This document shows positions 34,894-44,144 of a stretch of 51,434 nucleotides of DNA, one piece after another. A program made the position numbers and the translations under genes. The notes beneath the pieces were generated by a model. That model did not search any database. It was not told the DNA's origin and was given only the letters and a program-made list of their open reading frames with translations. Numbering within the stretch: the stretch's first letter is position 1; each line of letters opens with the position of its first letter. Origin of the DNA: Dinochytrium kinnereticum. Its lineage: Eukaryota > Chytridiomycota > Chytridiomycetes > Chytridiales > Chytridiaceae. The stretch covers positions 1 through 51,434 of the forward strand of contig JADGJT010000145.1 of assembly GCA_027604005.1 (NCBI GenBank). Reading direction: 5' to 3'.

Positions 34894-36857
34894 ATGCCTG
34901 TGCTTACTGCGGGAGAGGAGTGCCAGCAGGCTGCTCGGTCGCTTTCGGCGTTTACGGGGACTGGAGGGCCCGGGACTGGGATTCCAAAGTGGGTTTCTCT
35001 CTCTGGTGTTGTTGGCGCAGGTCTGGGTCGAATTGGCTAAAGAGTGATCGATTCGTTGCTTTAGGAACTTCATTACGATGGCCATGGCACTTGCTATTGT
35101 TAGGGGTGGTGCTGGGGTTGCTGTTGTTCGTTTGAAGACTGGAGGTGAGTCCTCTTTTCATTTTGGGGGGGCGATCGTGCTTGACTGGGTTTGTGAGGTT
35201 TCTTGCTTTCGCTTTTTCGGGCACTTACCATGGTGTAGAATGGAGCGCGCCTTGCGCTATTATGCTTGAGAACCCGAATGGAAAGATCTTGCCGGACCAG
35301 GATACAGCTCTGCTTTTCATGAGCGAGAATTCGGTATTGGCGCTTGTTGCTAGGACGAGGCTTATCTTGAATACGACTCATCGGTTTGCGCCTGGGCCGT
35401 TGGTGGGGAATCCTATTATTGATGGGTCGAATGGTTCGTGGTTGACTTTGATCATTAGTTCCCCCTGGCCTCTTAATTCGTACCTTGCTTTTATCTCTGA
35501 ATACCGCCTGTTTCCCTTCTACTTGACATTTTTCCTTGTTAGCGACGATAGGCACTTCGTTTTTTTCCTTCTATTACGATCTTTCGATTTTTGTCTCCTT
35601 TTCAGCCTCCCTAACCTCCCCCCCCCCTCACCCCGACCACGCACCGCACACAATACCAGATGTCTACGCCTACGTCCGCTACAACAACAACTTTACCCCC
35701 GCCAACCTCGTCCTCGAAAACATGGCAGGATGGGGCATGAGAGAGGATATGGAGCGACATGAAAGATGGCACGGAGCCGATGTGACTTGGGCAGATGTCC
35801 TCATGAACAAGATCACGGTGGATCGTAGCTCTATTGGGAACGCTCTCTATCTTGTTATCAACATTGCGGCTGGAGGGAGCTCCACGGGTGTTTTTGAGAT
35901 GAATGGGAGGAAGAATTTTGCTAACTTGGATAAGTTAGCTGTTAGGCAGGGATTGGATGGGCCTGTTTCGGCGGGGGGGTCGGGTGAGTATTGTTTGCTT
36001 TTTTGGCCTTTTTTTTTGGGGGGGGGCGGCGTGGGGGGACCGTGGCGGAGGGATATTTTGTTATTGTTTTCCTTTCTGTTTTATTGTATTCTAAGATCTG
36101 AGGACTGAATATCGCGCCTTTATATCTCTTCAGCTTCAAGCTCACCTTCCATCCCCGCTCAAGCGAATCTGGCAGTCCAGCAAGAACAACAGCAAATGAT
36201 GAACATGCAATCCGTTCAGCAAATGCAAATCACCCCACAAGTGCTTCAACAGCTTCAGCAGATGCCCCCGCAGCAAGCACAGATGATCTTTCAGCAGTTG
36301 ACCCCTCTACAACTTCAGCAGGTGCAGCAGCTCCAGATGCTTCAAGCTCAAGCTCAGACGATGGGTGGTGGCGGTATTCAGCAGGTGAAATTCAAAGCAA
36401 AAGTGACTTGCCAAGCATATACCTAAACTTCCACTTTTTTTTTCTTGTTTTTCCCTCTCGAATCTCAAAAACGAAATAACAGCTTCAATACCCCCAACAA
36501 CCTCAGTCCCACTCCCCTTCCATCCCGACCATCTCAACCCTTATGACGTCCCATTCGCAGTCCTACGCCTCGCCCGTCCAAACTCCCTCCTCCTCCTCGG
36601 TCGCGCAATTTGAATCCCCCGAGGTCTTTATGAAGCGCCAGAACGAATTGTTGCAGCAGCAGCAGATGTATCAGATGCAGAGGGAGCAGGCTGAGGAAAT
36701 GACGAGGAGACTTGAGGCTCAGAGCAAGCAGTTGGAGTTGCAGAGGGCTGCGTTGGAGAGGGAGCAGGAGGCTATTCGGATGGGGGTTTTACCGCAGAGT
36801 GGTAGGGGTGGGTCTGCGGGAAACGTGCAGGCTTTTGGTGGATTTCATAGGCAGTAG
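34894..36857 (+). CDS. SYLF (Ysc84/SH3YL1) domain protein with a Q-rich coiled-coil tail
   Basis: SYLF domains bind phosphoinositide membranes and, in yeast Ysc84, actin, at endocytic sites. The start (MPVLTAGEECQQAARSLSAF) gives the usual N-terminal helix of the domain. Next come NFITMAMALAIVRGGAGVAVV and the diagnostic TGEWSAPCAIML, FMSENSVLALVARTRLILN and FAPGPLVGN. A 226-nt intron (35434-35659) is followed by DVYAYVRYNNNFTPANLVLENM and WHGADVTWADVLMNKI. After about 270 residues the protein switches to a Gln-rich stretch (36180-36390) and a Met/Gln/Glu coiled coil (NELLQQQQMYQMQREQAEEMTRRLE in part). Typical fungal and animal SYLF proteins end in SH3 instead; none is seen here. Splice borders are in frame. 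Confidence 0.86.
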
Positions 36858-37318
36858 TCGAGTTGCTGCTGTTTCAGGAGCTCAGCATTTTCTTTGTTCG
36901 GAGCATGTTCTTAACGGTTTTTCTTGATTCTTTGTTGGCGGTTTGAATACCCGGGTTTGGTTTAGTGTCCTTTTTCACAATCTTTTTTTATGATTTGCCT
37001 CTGTAGTCTTGCTCGTTTTGTCCCCGTCACATTTTTTATGAATGGAATAAACAGCTTACAGCTGAAGTTCACATTTGCCTTCAACAAACGAACTGGATTA
37101 AATTTTAATCCTAGTAATGGCAGGTTCCTCTTTCAATACCGGATTCAAACACAATAAATATCATCAAAACAACCATTGAATGGAATGAGCGCTCAAGCAA
37201 TGCCGCGCCTCAATAGCTTTCCTTGCAATGATATTAACTATTAGCATCAGCCTCGTCTACTTCTTCCAAATGAAAAACAATGGTATATCAAGCTTACAGT
37301 GTAACAAACCCAACTTCT
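36858..37318. other. Convergent intergenic region between SYLF and MBD4-like genes
   Basis: 461 bp holding the 3' UTRs of two convergent genes. It carries AATAAA-like signals: aataaa near 37048 on the plus strand. No other feature was seen. Confidence 0.45.
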
Positions 37319-38294
37319 CTAACTCTTTACCTCCTCCGTCCTCCTCCTCCAAGCAACATACTTGACAAGCTCCTTATCTCTCACAGTATCCCCAGACTCA
37401 CCCCTCCAATAATCGTCTTTACCTCCTCCGCAAAATAACCGCCACGAGTCATATCCGTATCTTTATAAAAGTTTTGATAGTGAGTGACTGAGAAGCCCAT
37501 CGTGGGGAATCTTACTTTCCTATGCCTGGAAGGGACCGCGGGTCTGAGAAGTGAGGGTTTTCGATGAAAGATTTTGAGAACTGGATCAGGCGTTTGGCGC
37601 GTTGGGTTTGCATGCCGAGTGGGTGGATTATCTGCTCGAGATTTATTTTGAAGAAGGATTGGTGGTTAGCTTTTCGGTATTGAGGTAAGGGTGGATTACC
37701 TCGGCTATAACGGATACAGATGCTAAAATCCCGAAAAAGTAGATTTTAAGATAAGACAAAGCATTCGAATGTATCCTTACCTTCAGCGCAGGCTTCAGGC
37801 GATGGAAACGATTCAAAGAAGTCCCATAACACTGGTTTGGCTTGACATCCTCTCGTTCTAGCATAACGAAAAAGTATGAAACGACAATAATAACATAACA
37901 CCGCAAAAAACAAAACAAAAAAAAAAAACACTCACCGATTCAAAAAAACAGTTGCAACAAGCAGCTGCCAAGGATTTCCCTTCAACTTCTCCTGAATCAA
38001 CCCAATCGGGCTCACAGAAACCTCAAAAGCCAACGGCAACGATCTTTGAACAGCCAGACTTTCTCGAACGCCTCTCTCAGCCATTCCCACCCAGTCTCGT
38101 CCGTCATCGGCGATGGCTTCATCTAGGTCGGGGTTTGTGAAGTAGGTGGATTTGGGGGGTGTCGATGTTGCATGGAGGGGTGTTTGTGGAAAGTAGGAGC
38201 TTGTGGTGGTTGTCTTGATGCGTTTCCAGAGGACTGGAGGAGTTGCGGAGGTGATTGCGGGTGATGCGTTGGGCTTTTTTCTCTTGGAGGTCAT
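37319..38294 (-). CDS. MBD4-like HhH-GPD DNA glycosylase
   Basis: MBD4-type glycosylases remove T or U from G mismatches that arise by deamination of 5-methylcytosine or cytosine. Five exons join in frame. A disordered basic N-terminus (MTSKRKKPNAS) precedes the catalytic domain: SPIGLIQEKLKGNPWQLLVATVFLNR, then CQAKPVLWDFFESFPSPEAC, SVSVIAE, IIHPLGMQTQRAKRLIQFSKSF, and the helix-hairpin-helix LPGIGKYGYDSWRLF. The C-terminal VRDKELVKYVAW carries the Asp that aligns with the catalytic Asp of MBD4 (human context PEDHKLNKYHDW). No methyl-CpG-binding domain is present, as in plant and fungal MBD4-like proteins. Length about 270 residues. It is divergent from the caleosin. Confidence 0.9.
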
Positions 38295-38656
38295 GGAGTT
38301 CGTGGTTTGGTTGAATGCATTCGTCGATTTAACGTCTCCAATTGGACTGCTTCAAATCGAACAAGAGAAACGTCTCCAGCAGTAACATTGACAACCTTCT
38401 ACCAGTCGAGTGCGGAGTTGCTCGTGTACTTTTGTGGCTTTTGACTGTGAGATGAGCGCAAGTACATGTGGAAGAAACCTCTACCCACAGCTTCGAAAAT
38501 GGATCACATCACTAGTATCGCGATACCACCCTCTCCCAAAGGGCGACAGGCGCGTCACCATAGCGACTCGCCACAGTACCTAAACTACTATTTAACGTTG
38601 TTTCTCTCGTGCCAAGTTTCACTAAAAGAAAAAAGTAGCCAAATCCTATTGAAAAT
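38295..38656. promoter_or_regulatory. Divergent promoter of the MBD4-like and caleosin genes
   Basis: 362 bp between two divergent ATGs. A GC-balanced stretch around 38540-38575 (gcgacaggcgcgtcaccata) interrupts otherwise A-rich leader sequence. No known element was recognised. Confidence 0.4.
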
Positions 38657-39995
38657 ATGCCCGTTGGACTTGCAGTTGACAAAGTCGGAGAGGTCGTCAC
38701 GGCTGTTTCAGGGGCGCCGGTAACGTTCGATCGGAAACCTCCAAAGGATTTGGATATTAAGTTGGCGAACCCAGGTTGGTATCACTGCAAAAACACTTCT
38801 ATTACTAGACGCTTTGGCCTTTCTGGCATTGCATTCCACTTTCTAGGGCTTCCTAGGGCGAATATCGCTCCTTGTGTGGAGAAACCTGATTCAGAAGTCT
38901 CACCTCTTCCTTCTTGCGAGCAAAAGTCGGTGCTTCAACAGGTGGGCTGCTTTCACTCCCAATGTTCTGGTGTCTGATGAGTTGTTCAAACAGCACATTC
39001 GTTTCTTTGACCGGAACAACGATGGGATTATATATCCTTGGGAAACTTACGCTGGGTTAGTCCAAATAAATTGGAGATTCGTTTGGCTTAATTTTTATCA
39101 CCTCACGCAATCCTTCAGATTTCGCGCGTTGGGATGGAACATGTTGGCTGCGTTTGTTTTCACCATGTTCATCAATGGCACGATGAGTTACGGGTCTTTG
39201 GGTGGGTTGAAGTGATATCTGTTGATGAGATTATTTACACGCTTTTGTAGACAGTTGGGTCCCTCACCCGCTGTTTCCTATCTACGTTAAGAATGCCCAT
39301 AAGGTAATTTTCCAATATTTTTCTTTCACTCTTTATGACATGATTTGTATAGCTGAAGCATGGATCTGATTCGGAAGTTTACGGAAAGTTACTACTGCTA
39401 TTGTTTCGACATTTCCGTCCTAACATTCAGCGTTTATTTTTTACTTCATCATTTCTTTCTATTTTATTGTTTAAAAATAATAGATACCGAAGGTCGAGTA
39501 AGTAAATCCTCCTTGCGTGTTTTTTTTGTTTTTTTTTTATGTTTTTTAACTAAACCGTCGAAATGATAGTTTGTCCCAGAGAAGTTTGAAGAGATCTTTT
39601 CAAAGTTCGATAAGGACGGAAAGAACGCTTTGACGCTGCCAGAGCTTTGTGAGTCGTTTGTTAGCGAATATCTCTAAAGTACCTCAAGGGAAACTCACTG
39701 AAGCGCTTCGAAATGCGAACGATCCTTATGGATGGTTTGCAGCAAAGTCAGAGTGGATCGTTCTTTACTTTACCGTGGCTGGGAAAGATAAGATGGTGCG
39801 CTTTAAAGTTTTTGTTGCGGTGTCAGTTAAATTTAGCAGGTCTCGAAAGAGAAGATCCGGTCGCAATACGATGGGAGCCTTTGGTGAGGAGTGGCTCTCT
39901 ACTTTCATTTTCATAATTGATGGCAGCTAATCATGTGAGAAACTAGGTTTGCTATTGAACAGGATATCAAGTCGAAGAAGAAGAAGGAGGTTTGA
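38657..39995 (+). CDS. Caleosin (lipid-droplet heme peroxygenase family)
   Basis: Caleosins are calcium-binding proteins of lipid droplets and membranes; several are heme peroxygenases. The protein runs GLPRANIA, the EF-hand [25 protein letters not shown] (loop D-x-N-x-D-G-I-I-x-x-x-E), a hydrophobic stretch [52 protein letters not shown], the acidic FSKFDKDGKNALTLPELW, and NDPYGWFAAKSEWIVLY. The two His conserved for heme binding are in place (QQHIRFFD and KHGSD). The end is SKEKIRSQYDGSL...KKKKEV. The intron at 39384-39483 starts GAAAGT, not GT, but is needed to restore VYDTEGR. The intron at 39649-39688 is only 40 nt and restores LPELWKLTEA. About ten introns in total. Confidence 0.9.
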
Positions 39996-40085
39996 ATGGT
40001 CCTGCGATGAAGCACCAACTTGTTTATTGCGCATGTTTCTTTCAATACAAAAGTTACCATTGCAGAAGATTGAGTCTTGAAAGTG

Positions 40086-41251
40086 TTAGAGTTTGGATGA
40101 GGCTGCACGCTTTTTGGCTGGTTTATCACGTGAATAAAATACTTGGTTAAAGGTTCAATGTACAAAAGAATGGGGTTAAAAAATAAACCAAACAAACCTG
40201 CAATCTCCATGAGCTTGCGGAAAGCATTGGCGGGGTCCCCAGAAGAGAACCTAAATCAAATCAGTCATATTTAAAGAGAGACGGGAAAGAAAAACCGTTC
40301 TGTAAGCACATCCAATTCAAGGGCAAAGGCTCTAGAGTACTCCCTGTCAAGATTATCACGAATCAACTTTTTCGTCACATTCAGAGACACTGGATAAGCG
40401 CTGTTGACAACATTCTTGAGAATCTTGGAGACCTCGTCATGGAATTGACTATCGGGGAACACGCGCTGCACGAACCCAGCGCTCAAAAGCTCCTGCGCGG
40501 AAAACTTGCGGCCAAAGAGCTTCAAAAAAACGGATTGGTTTAGACCCCCAATAACTCAATAACGGCAAAATCACTCACCAAAGCCTCTGAGGCCAGTCCA
40601 GCACCCATGCGCTTGGTGAAGCCTATCGAGGAACCACCTTCTGAGCACAACCCCAAAGACGCTGAAAAAAGAACATTGAGCCAGAGTCCCGTTGAACATG
40701 AACTCAACTGAAAGGCGTGTAGAGTGTTGCACTCTCTGAAGCATAGATGACATCTGCAAGCGAGATCACACCGGCAGGGAATCCGACGACCGGCCCGTTC
40801 AACGCAACAACGAGAGGTTTGGGATGCTCAATGAATGCCTTGGTCACCCCACCCGTGAGGACCGTGAGGCGTTCCTGAAAGTGCTCCCATGACTTGTGAG
40901 GATCGTTGGGAGGATCACGCTGGGCTGTGACGTCTGCACCGCTGGAGAAGTACTTTCCCTTTCCAGTCACGACAGTGATGACAGCATCTTTGGAGTTGGC
41001 AGCTTCCAGGAGGGCGATGCGCAGCTCCCTGCGGCAATGAGAGAGTGAGTGCATGTTGGATGGGGTTTGGGGCAGACTCACTGGTAGGTCACATCTCGCA
41101 TCGAGTTCAGGGTCTGTGATGGCAGCAGTGAGCACGCATGCAGCGGGGTGATGGGATTGATCTGTCAGCGCGCACGCACCTTTTCACGGTTGATGGTGAT
41201 CGTTGCGATGCCGCCGTCGATGGCCAGCGTCACGTCCTGGAAGTTGGGCAT
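40086..41251 (-). CDS. ECI1: Peroxisomal delta3,delta2-enoyl-CoA isomerase (crotonase family)
   Basis: Shifts the double bond of 3-enoyl-CoA to 2-enoyl-CoA so that unsaturated fatty acids can enter beta-oxidation. The crotonase fold is seen in order: TLNSMRDVTYQELRIAL, VVTGKGKYFSSGADV (oxyanion hole), KPLVVALNGPVVGFPAGVISLADVIYAS, and LGLCSEGGSSIGFTKRMG. The Glu in SEGG matches the single catalytic acid of ECI enzymes; an enoyl-CoA hydratase would carry a second Glu. The start MPNFQDVTLAIDGG fits the family. The last exon (40117-40086) encodes AKKRAASSKL-stop, a canonical type-1 peroxisome targeting signal. Seven exons. It is convergent with the caleosin, 90 bp apart. Confidence 0.92.
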
Positions 41252-41635
41252 CGTTGCGACAAATCCGATGGACCCGAAAATTCAGCCGAAACTTAACGTA
41301 TCGCCGGCCAGAGCGTGACCTTCTGCTTGTGAGCGTTGTGCCGCTGCTGCTGCTGCTGCCGCTGAGCACGCGAGGAAAGGGAGGGGGGCGGGGGGGATGT
41401 GGTCCCTGGTGGGCGAGGACGGTTGCGTGTAAGTCTGAAGCAGATGCTTGCCGTGCAACGCGTGTCCATTCCCTAAGCAGATGCTTCGCAGCCCTCGCAG
41501 CCGATGGAGGATGCGATTGCACCCTCAATCCACGCGAGACCCGATTCGCGCGGCAGTCAACGCGTCGCGAGCTCCTGTCGTCGTCGTTGAGCGGTTTGCA
41601 GAAATAAAGAATCAGCAAATCATAAAGAGCAGTAA
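41252..41635. promoter_or_regulatory. Divergent region between the isomerase and the ankyrin gene
   Basis: 384 bp between divergent ATGs. It includes a ctgctgctgctgctg run near 41346 and a G-rich stretch (gaggggggcggggggg) near 41380. A 135-codon open frame reading through on the plus strand ends at 41607 and resembles no family. Confidence 0.4.
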
Positions 41636-43978
41636 ATGGAACCTCTGCGATGGCATCAAGCGCCGCCCCGCATGGAGCTGGCCCTTCTGCCTGTCGAGAT
41701 CATCCTGAACATCGCAAGGTTCCTTCACCCGCACGCCGTGCATCGCATGAGGGCCTTGTCCGCGAGGTGTCGGTCCCGCTGGAGCTTTGACTCGTTCGCC
41801 TTTGCGAAGGAGAACCTGTCGATCCTCTTTGATGAGAGCCCTTGGTCAGAGATGGAGGCACTCAATTGGGATCGGCTGGGGTGCAACTACGTTGCCGCAC
41901 TGCTCTCAGTGGTTGGTATGGGCCTGATGGCTTTGAGAACGGTGTGCTCTGCCGGGGACGGTAAGACACCTTGCGGAAAGCATCGGCACCTTGTTATCTG
42001 CGCCACAGAGATGCTCTTTGCATCCACCGACCCGCAGGATCAAAAAGCCAGTGTGGATCCGTTTGGAGTGGCCTTCTTGACCTTGTTGAACTGCCCGAGG
42101 CTCCTGAGGCGGTTCCTCACGAGGTTGGATGAAGGCTCGTCGAGCTACCCTGACGACTGGCTTCGCCCCTCCTTCTTGCGGGCCTGTCAGGAGGGCTTTC
42201 ATGACCTTATCCCCATCTTCCTTTCACATCCTGAGCTGAGCCTCGAATCACTTGGAACCAATGCCCTATGCAGAACGGTGGAGGCAGGGCACTGCGAGAC
42301 CGTCAAGAGGCTTCTGGAAGATCCCAGGATCAACCCATCCGATCGGGATGACCTTCCACTACTGACGGCCGTCAAGGAAAACCAGGTGGATGTTCTTCGG
42401 ATTCTGCTTGAGAGATCCGTGAACCCTGTCAACCCTGCCGCTCGTCGCAACTTCATCATCAAATACGCTGCCCGTTATAGTACGGCTCAAGTTGTATCGA
42501 TGCTGATTATGGACAGCAGGGTCGATCCTTCCTCGGACGGCAGCTGTGCTCTCAAGTTTGCCATCGAGAGAGGCGACTTTGAGGTCTTTAGGCTTCTTTT
42601 CTCGCATCCCCTCACTGATCCTTCCACCGACGATAACTTCGCCATCCGACTTGCATGCAAGAGCGGTCATTATGACATTGTTAAACTTCTTTTATCGGAT
42701 CGCCGAATTGATCCATCAGCTCTCGATAACTCGGCGTTGAAGGTTGCCTTGGCGTTGGACCAGATGTCCGTCGCCAGCCTTCTTCTTTCAGACTCAAGGG
42801 TGGACCCTTCAGCGGACGGCCACTTTGCGCTCAAGATCTGCGCTGAAAAGGGAGACGTGGATATCTTTAGACAGCTCATTTCTCATCCGATGATTGATCC
42901 ATCAGCTAGGCAGAACGCGGCTTTAAAAATCTCCTCAGCCTTTGGACATGTTGAGCTGGTCAGGATGCTTCTTGCCGATCCCAGGGTGAACCCTGGAGAA
43001 GACGAGAATGCTGCACTTAAGGTGGCGCTGGCGAACGATCATCTTCCTGTAGTCCATGCTCTTTTGGGGGACCCAAGGGTGGATCCATCGGTAGGAAGCA
43101 ACTTTATCTTGAAGCTCGCCTTGGTGTCGGGGCATTCCAGCGTTGTTCGAGTCTTGCTTGAGGATCACCGTGTCGACCCTGCTGCTGATGACAATTTTGC
43201 TCTGAGGTTGGCGGTCGAGCGAGGAGATCTGGATATGTGTAGGACCCTGCTTTCAAAAAAATCAGTGGATCCTGCCGCCCAGGAGATGGCGGCGCTGAGG
43301 CTTGCCTGCGGTCGGGGCTTCACTCAAATCCTGGAGCTCCTTCTATCGGACCCTCGAGTCTCCCCATCTGCTAACAAGAATGCCCTGCTCGAGATGGCCT
43401 GCATCTGCGGCCACGTAGATGTCGTTCGTCTCCTGTTATCGTATCCATCGAATGTGGATCCTTCTGCTGAAGACAACGTGGCTATTAAAGTTGCTTCCAG
43501 GTTTGGGCAGGCCGACGTAGTCTCTTACTTAATGGCAGACCCACGAGTGGATGCGTCTGCGAACGAGAGCGCGGCGTTTAGGGTGGCTGTTGGGGGTGAT
43601 CACCCCCATATCGCAGAAATCCTCTTGTCTGATCCTCGCGTGGATCCGTCAGTTGAGAGCGACTTTGCCATAAAATATGCGGCCCGCAGAGGGTACGCCC
43701 GGCTTGTTGGGCTTCTTTTGACGGATCCTCGTGTCGACCCTGCCTGCCAGGATGGGTACTGTTTGAGGGTTGCTTGTAGCCAAGGATACCTTGACGTTGT
43801 GACGCTCCTTGCTTCTGATCTTAAGGTATGCGCGGCTGTTGATATGAAGGAGGCGATACGGATCGCTGAGAAGCGAGGGCATTTGCGCGTTGCCGCCTAT
43901 CTCCTTCGCAAGCTGCTTGCCGAGGCTCAGGTGCGACGCGACAAGGCGCTCTCGCAATTGGAGAACGCAGTCTTTTAA
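41636..43978 (+). CDS. F-box-like/ankyrin-repeat protein, single exon
   Basis: 780 residues from one uninterrupted frame, unlike its intron-rich neighbours. The N-terminus has an F-box-like helix (LALLPVEIILNIARFLHPHAVHRMRALSARCRSRW), suggesting a substrate receptor for an SCF ubiquitin ligase. From about residue 180 to the end there are about 19 ankyrin-type units of roughly 34 residues. Most follow the form LLLSDPRVDPSAD-N-ALRLA-GH-VVRLL; clear units read DNFAIRLACKSGHYDIVKLLLSD and ENAALKVALANDHLPVVHALLGD. Repeats of this DPRVDPS type are frequent in chytrid genomes, often in expanded families. The first and last two units are degenerate. Binding partners cannot be predicted. The start is the first ATG of the frame; another Met lies 11 codons in. 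Confidence 0.9.
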   Translation: MEPLRWHQAPPRMELALLPVEIILNIARFLHPHAVHRMRALSARCRSRWSFDSFAFAKENLSILFDESPWSEMEALNWDRLGCNYVAALLSVVGMGLMALRTVCSAGDGKTPCGKHRHLVICATEMLFASTDPQDQKASVDPFGVAFLTLLNCPRLLRRFLTRLDEGSSSYPDDWLRPSFLRACQEGFHDLIPIFLSHPELSLESLGTNALCRTVEAGHCETVKRLLEDPRINPSDRDDLPLLTAVKENQVDVLRILLERSVNPVNPAARRNFIIKYAARYSTAQVVSMLIMDSRVDPSSDGSCALKFAIERGDFEVFRLLFSHPLTDPSTDDNFAIRLACKSGHYDIVKLLLSDRRIDPSALDNSALKVALALDQMSVASLLLSDSRVDPSADGHFALKICAEKGDVDIFRQLISHPMIDPSARQNAALKISSAFGHVELVRMLLADPRVNPGEDENAALKVALANDHLPVVHALLGDPRVDPSVGSNFILKLALVSGHSSVVRVLLEDHRVDPAADDNFALRLAVERGDLDMCRTLLSKKSVDPAAQEMAALRLACGRGFTQILELLLSDPRVSPSANKNALLEMACICGHVDVVRLLLSYPSNVDPSAEDNVAIKVASRFGQADVVSYLMADPRVDASANESAAFRVAVGGDHPHIAEILLSDPRVDPSVESDFAIKYAARRGYARLVGLLLTDPRVDPACQDGYCLRVACSQGYLDVVTLLASDLKVCAAVDMKEAIRIAEKRGHLRVAAYLLRKLLAEAQVRRDKALSQLENAVF

Positions 43979-44144
43979 CCCTTCTCGCTGCTTTATCGTT
44001 GCCGTTGAGCTGTTTATATTTTCTTTCATGAGCATCTATGTGTGTATAATTACAGTATCGCCCCATCAAATAAACCAGACCGCATTTATTGTTTTCTTTT
44101 TAGAGCTGAATTTGTCCCCGTCTCGGCTTTTCTTTTGCCAATTC

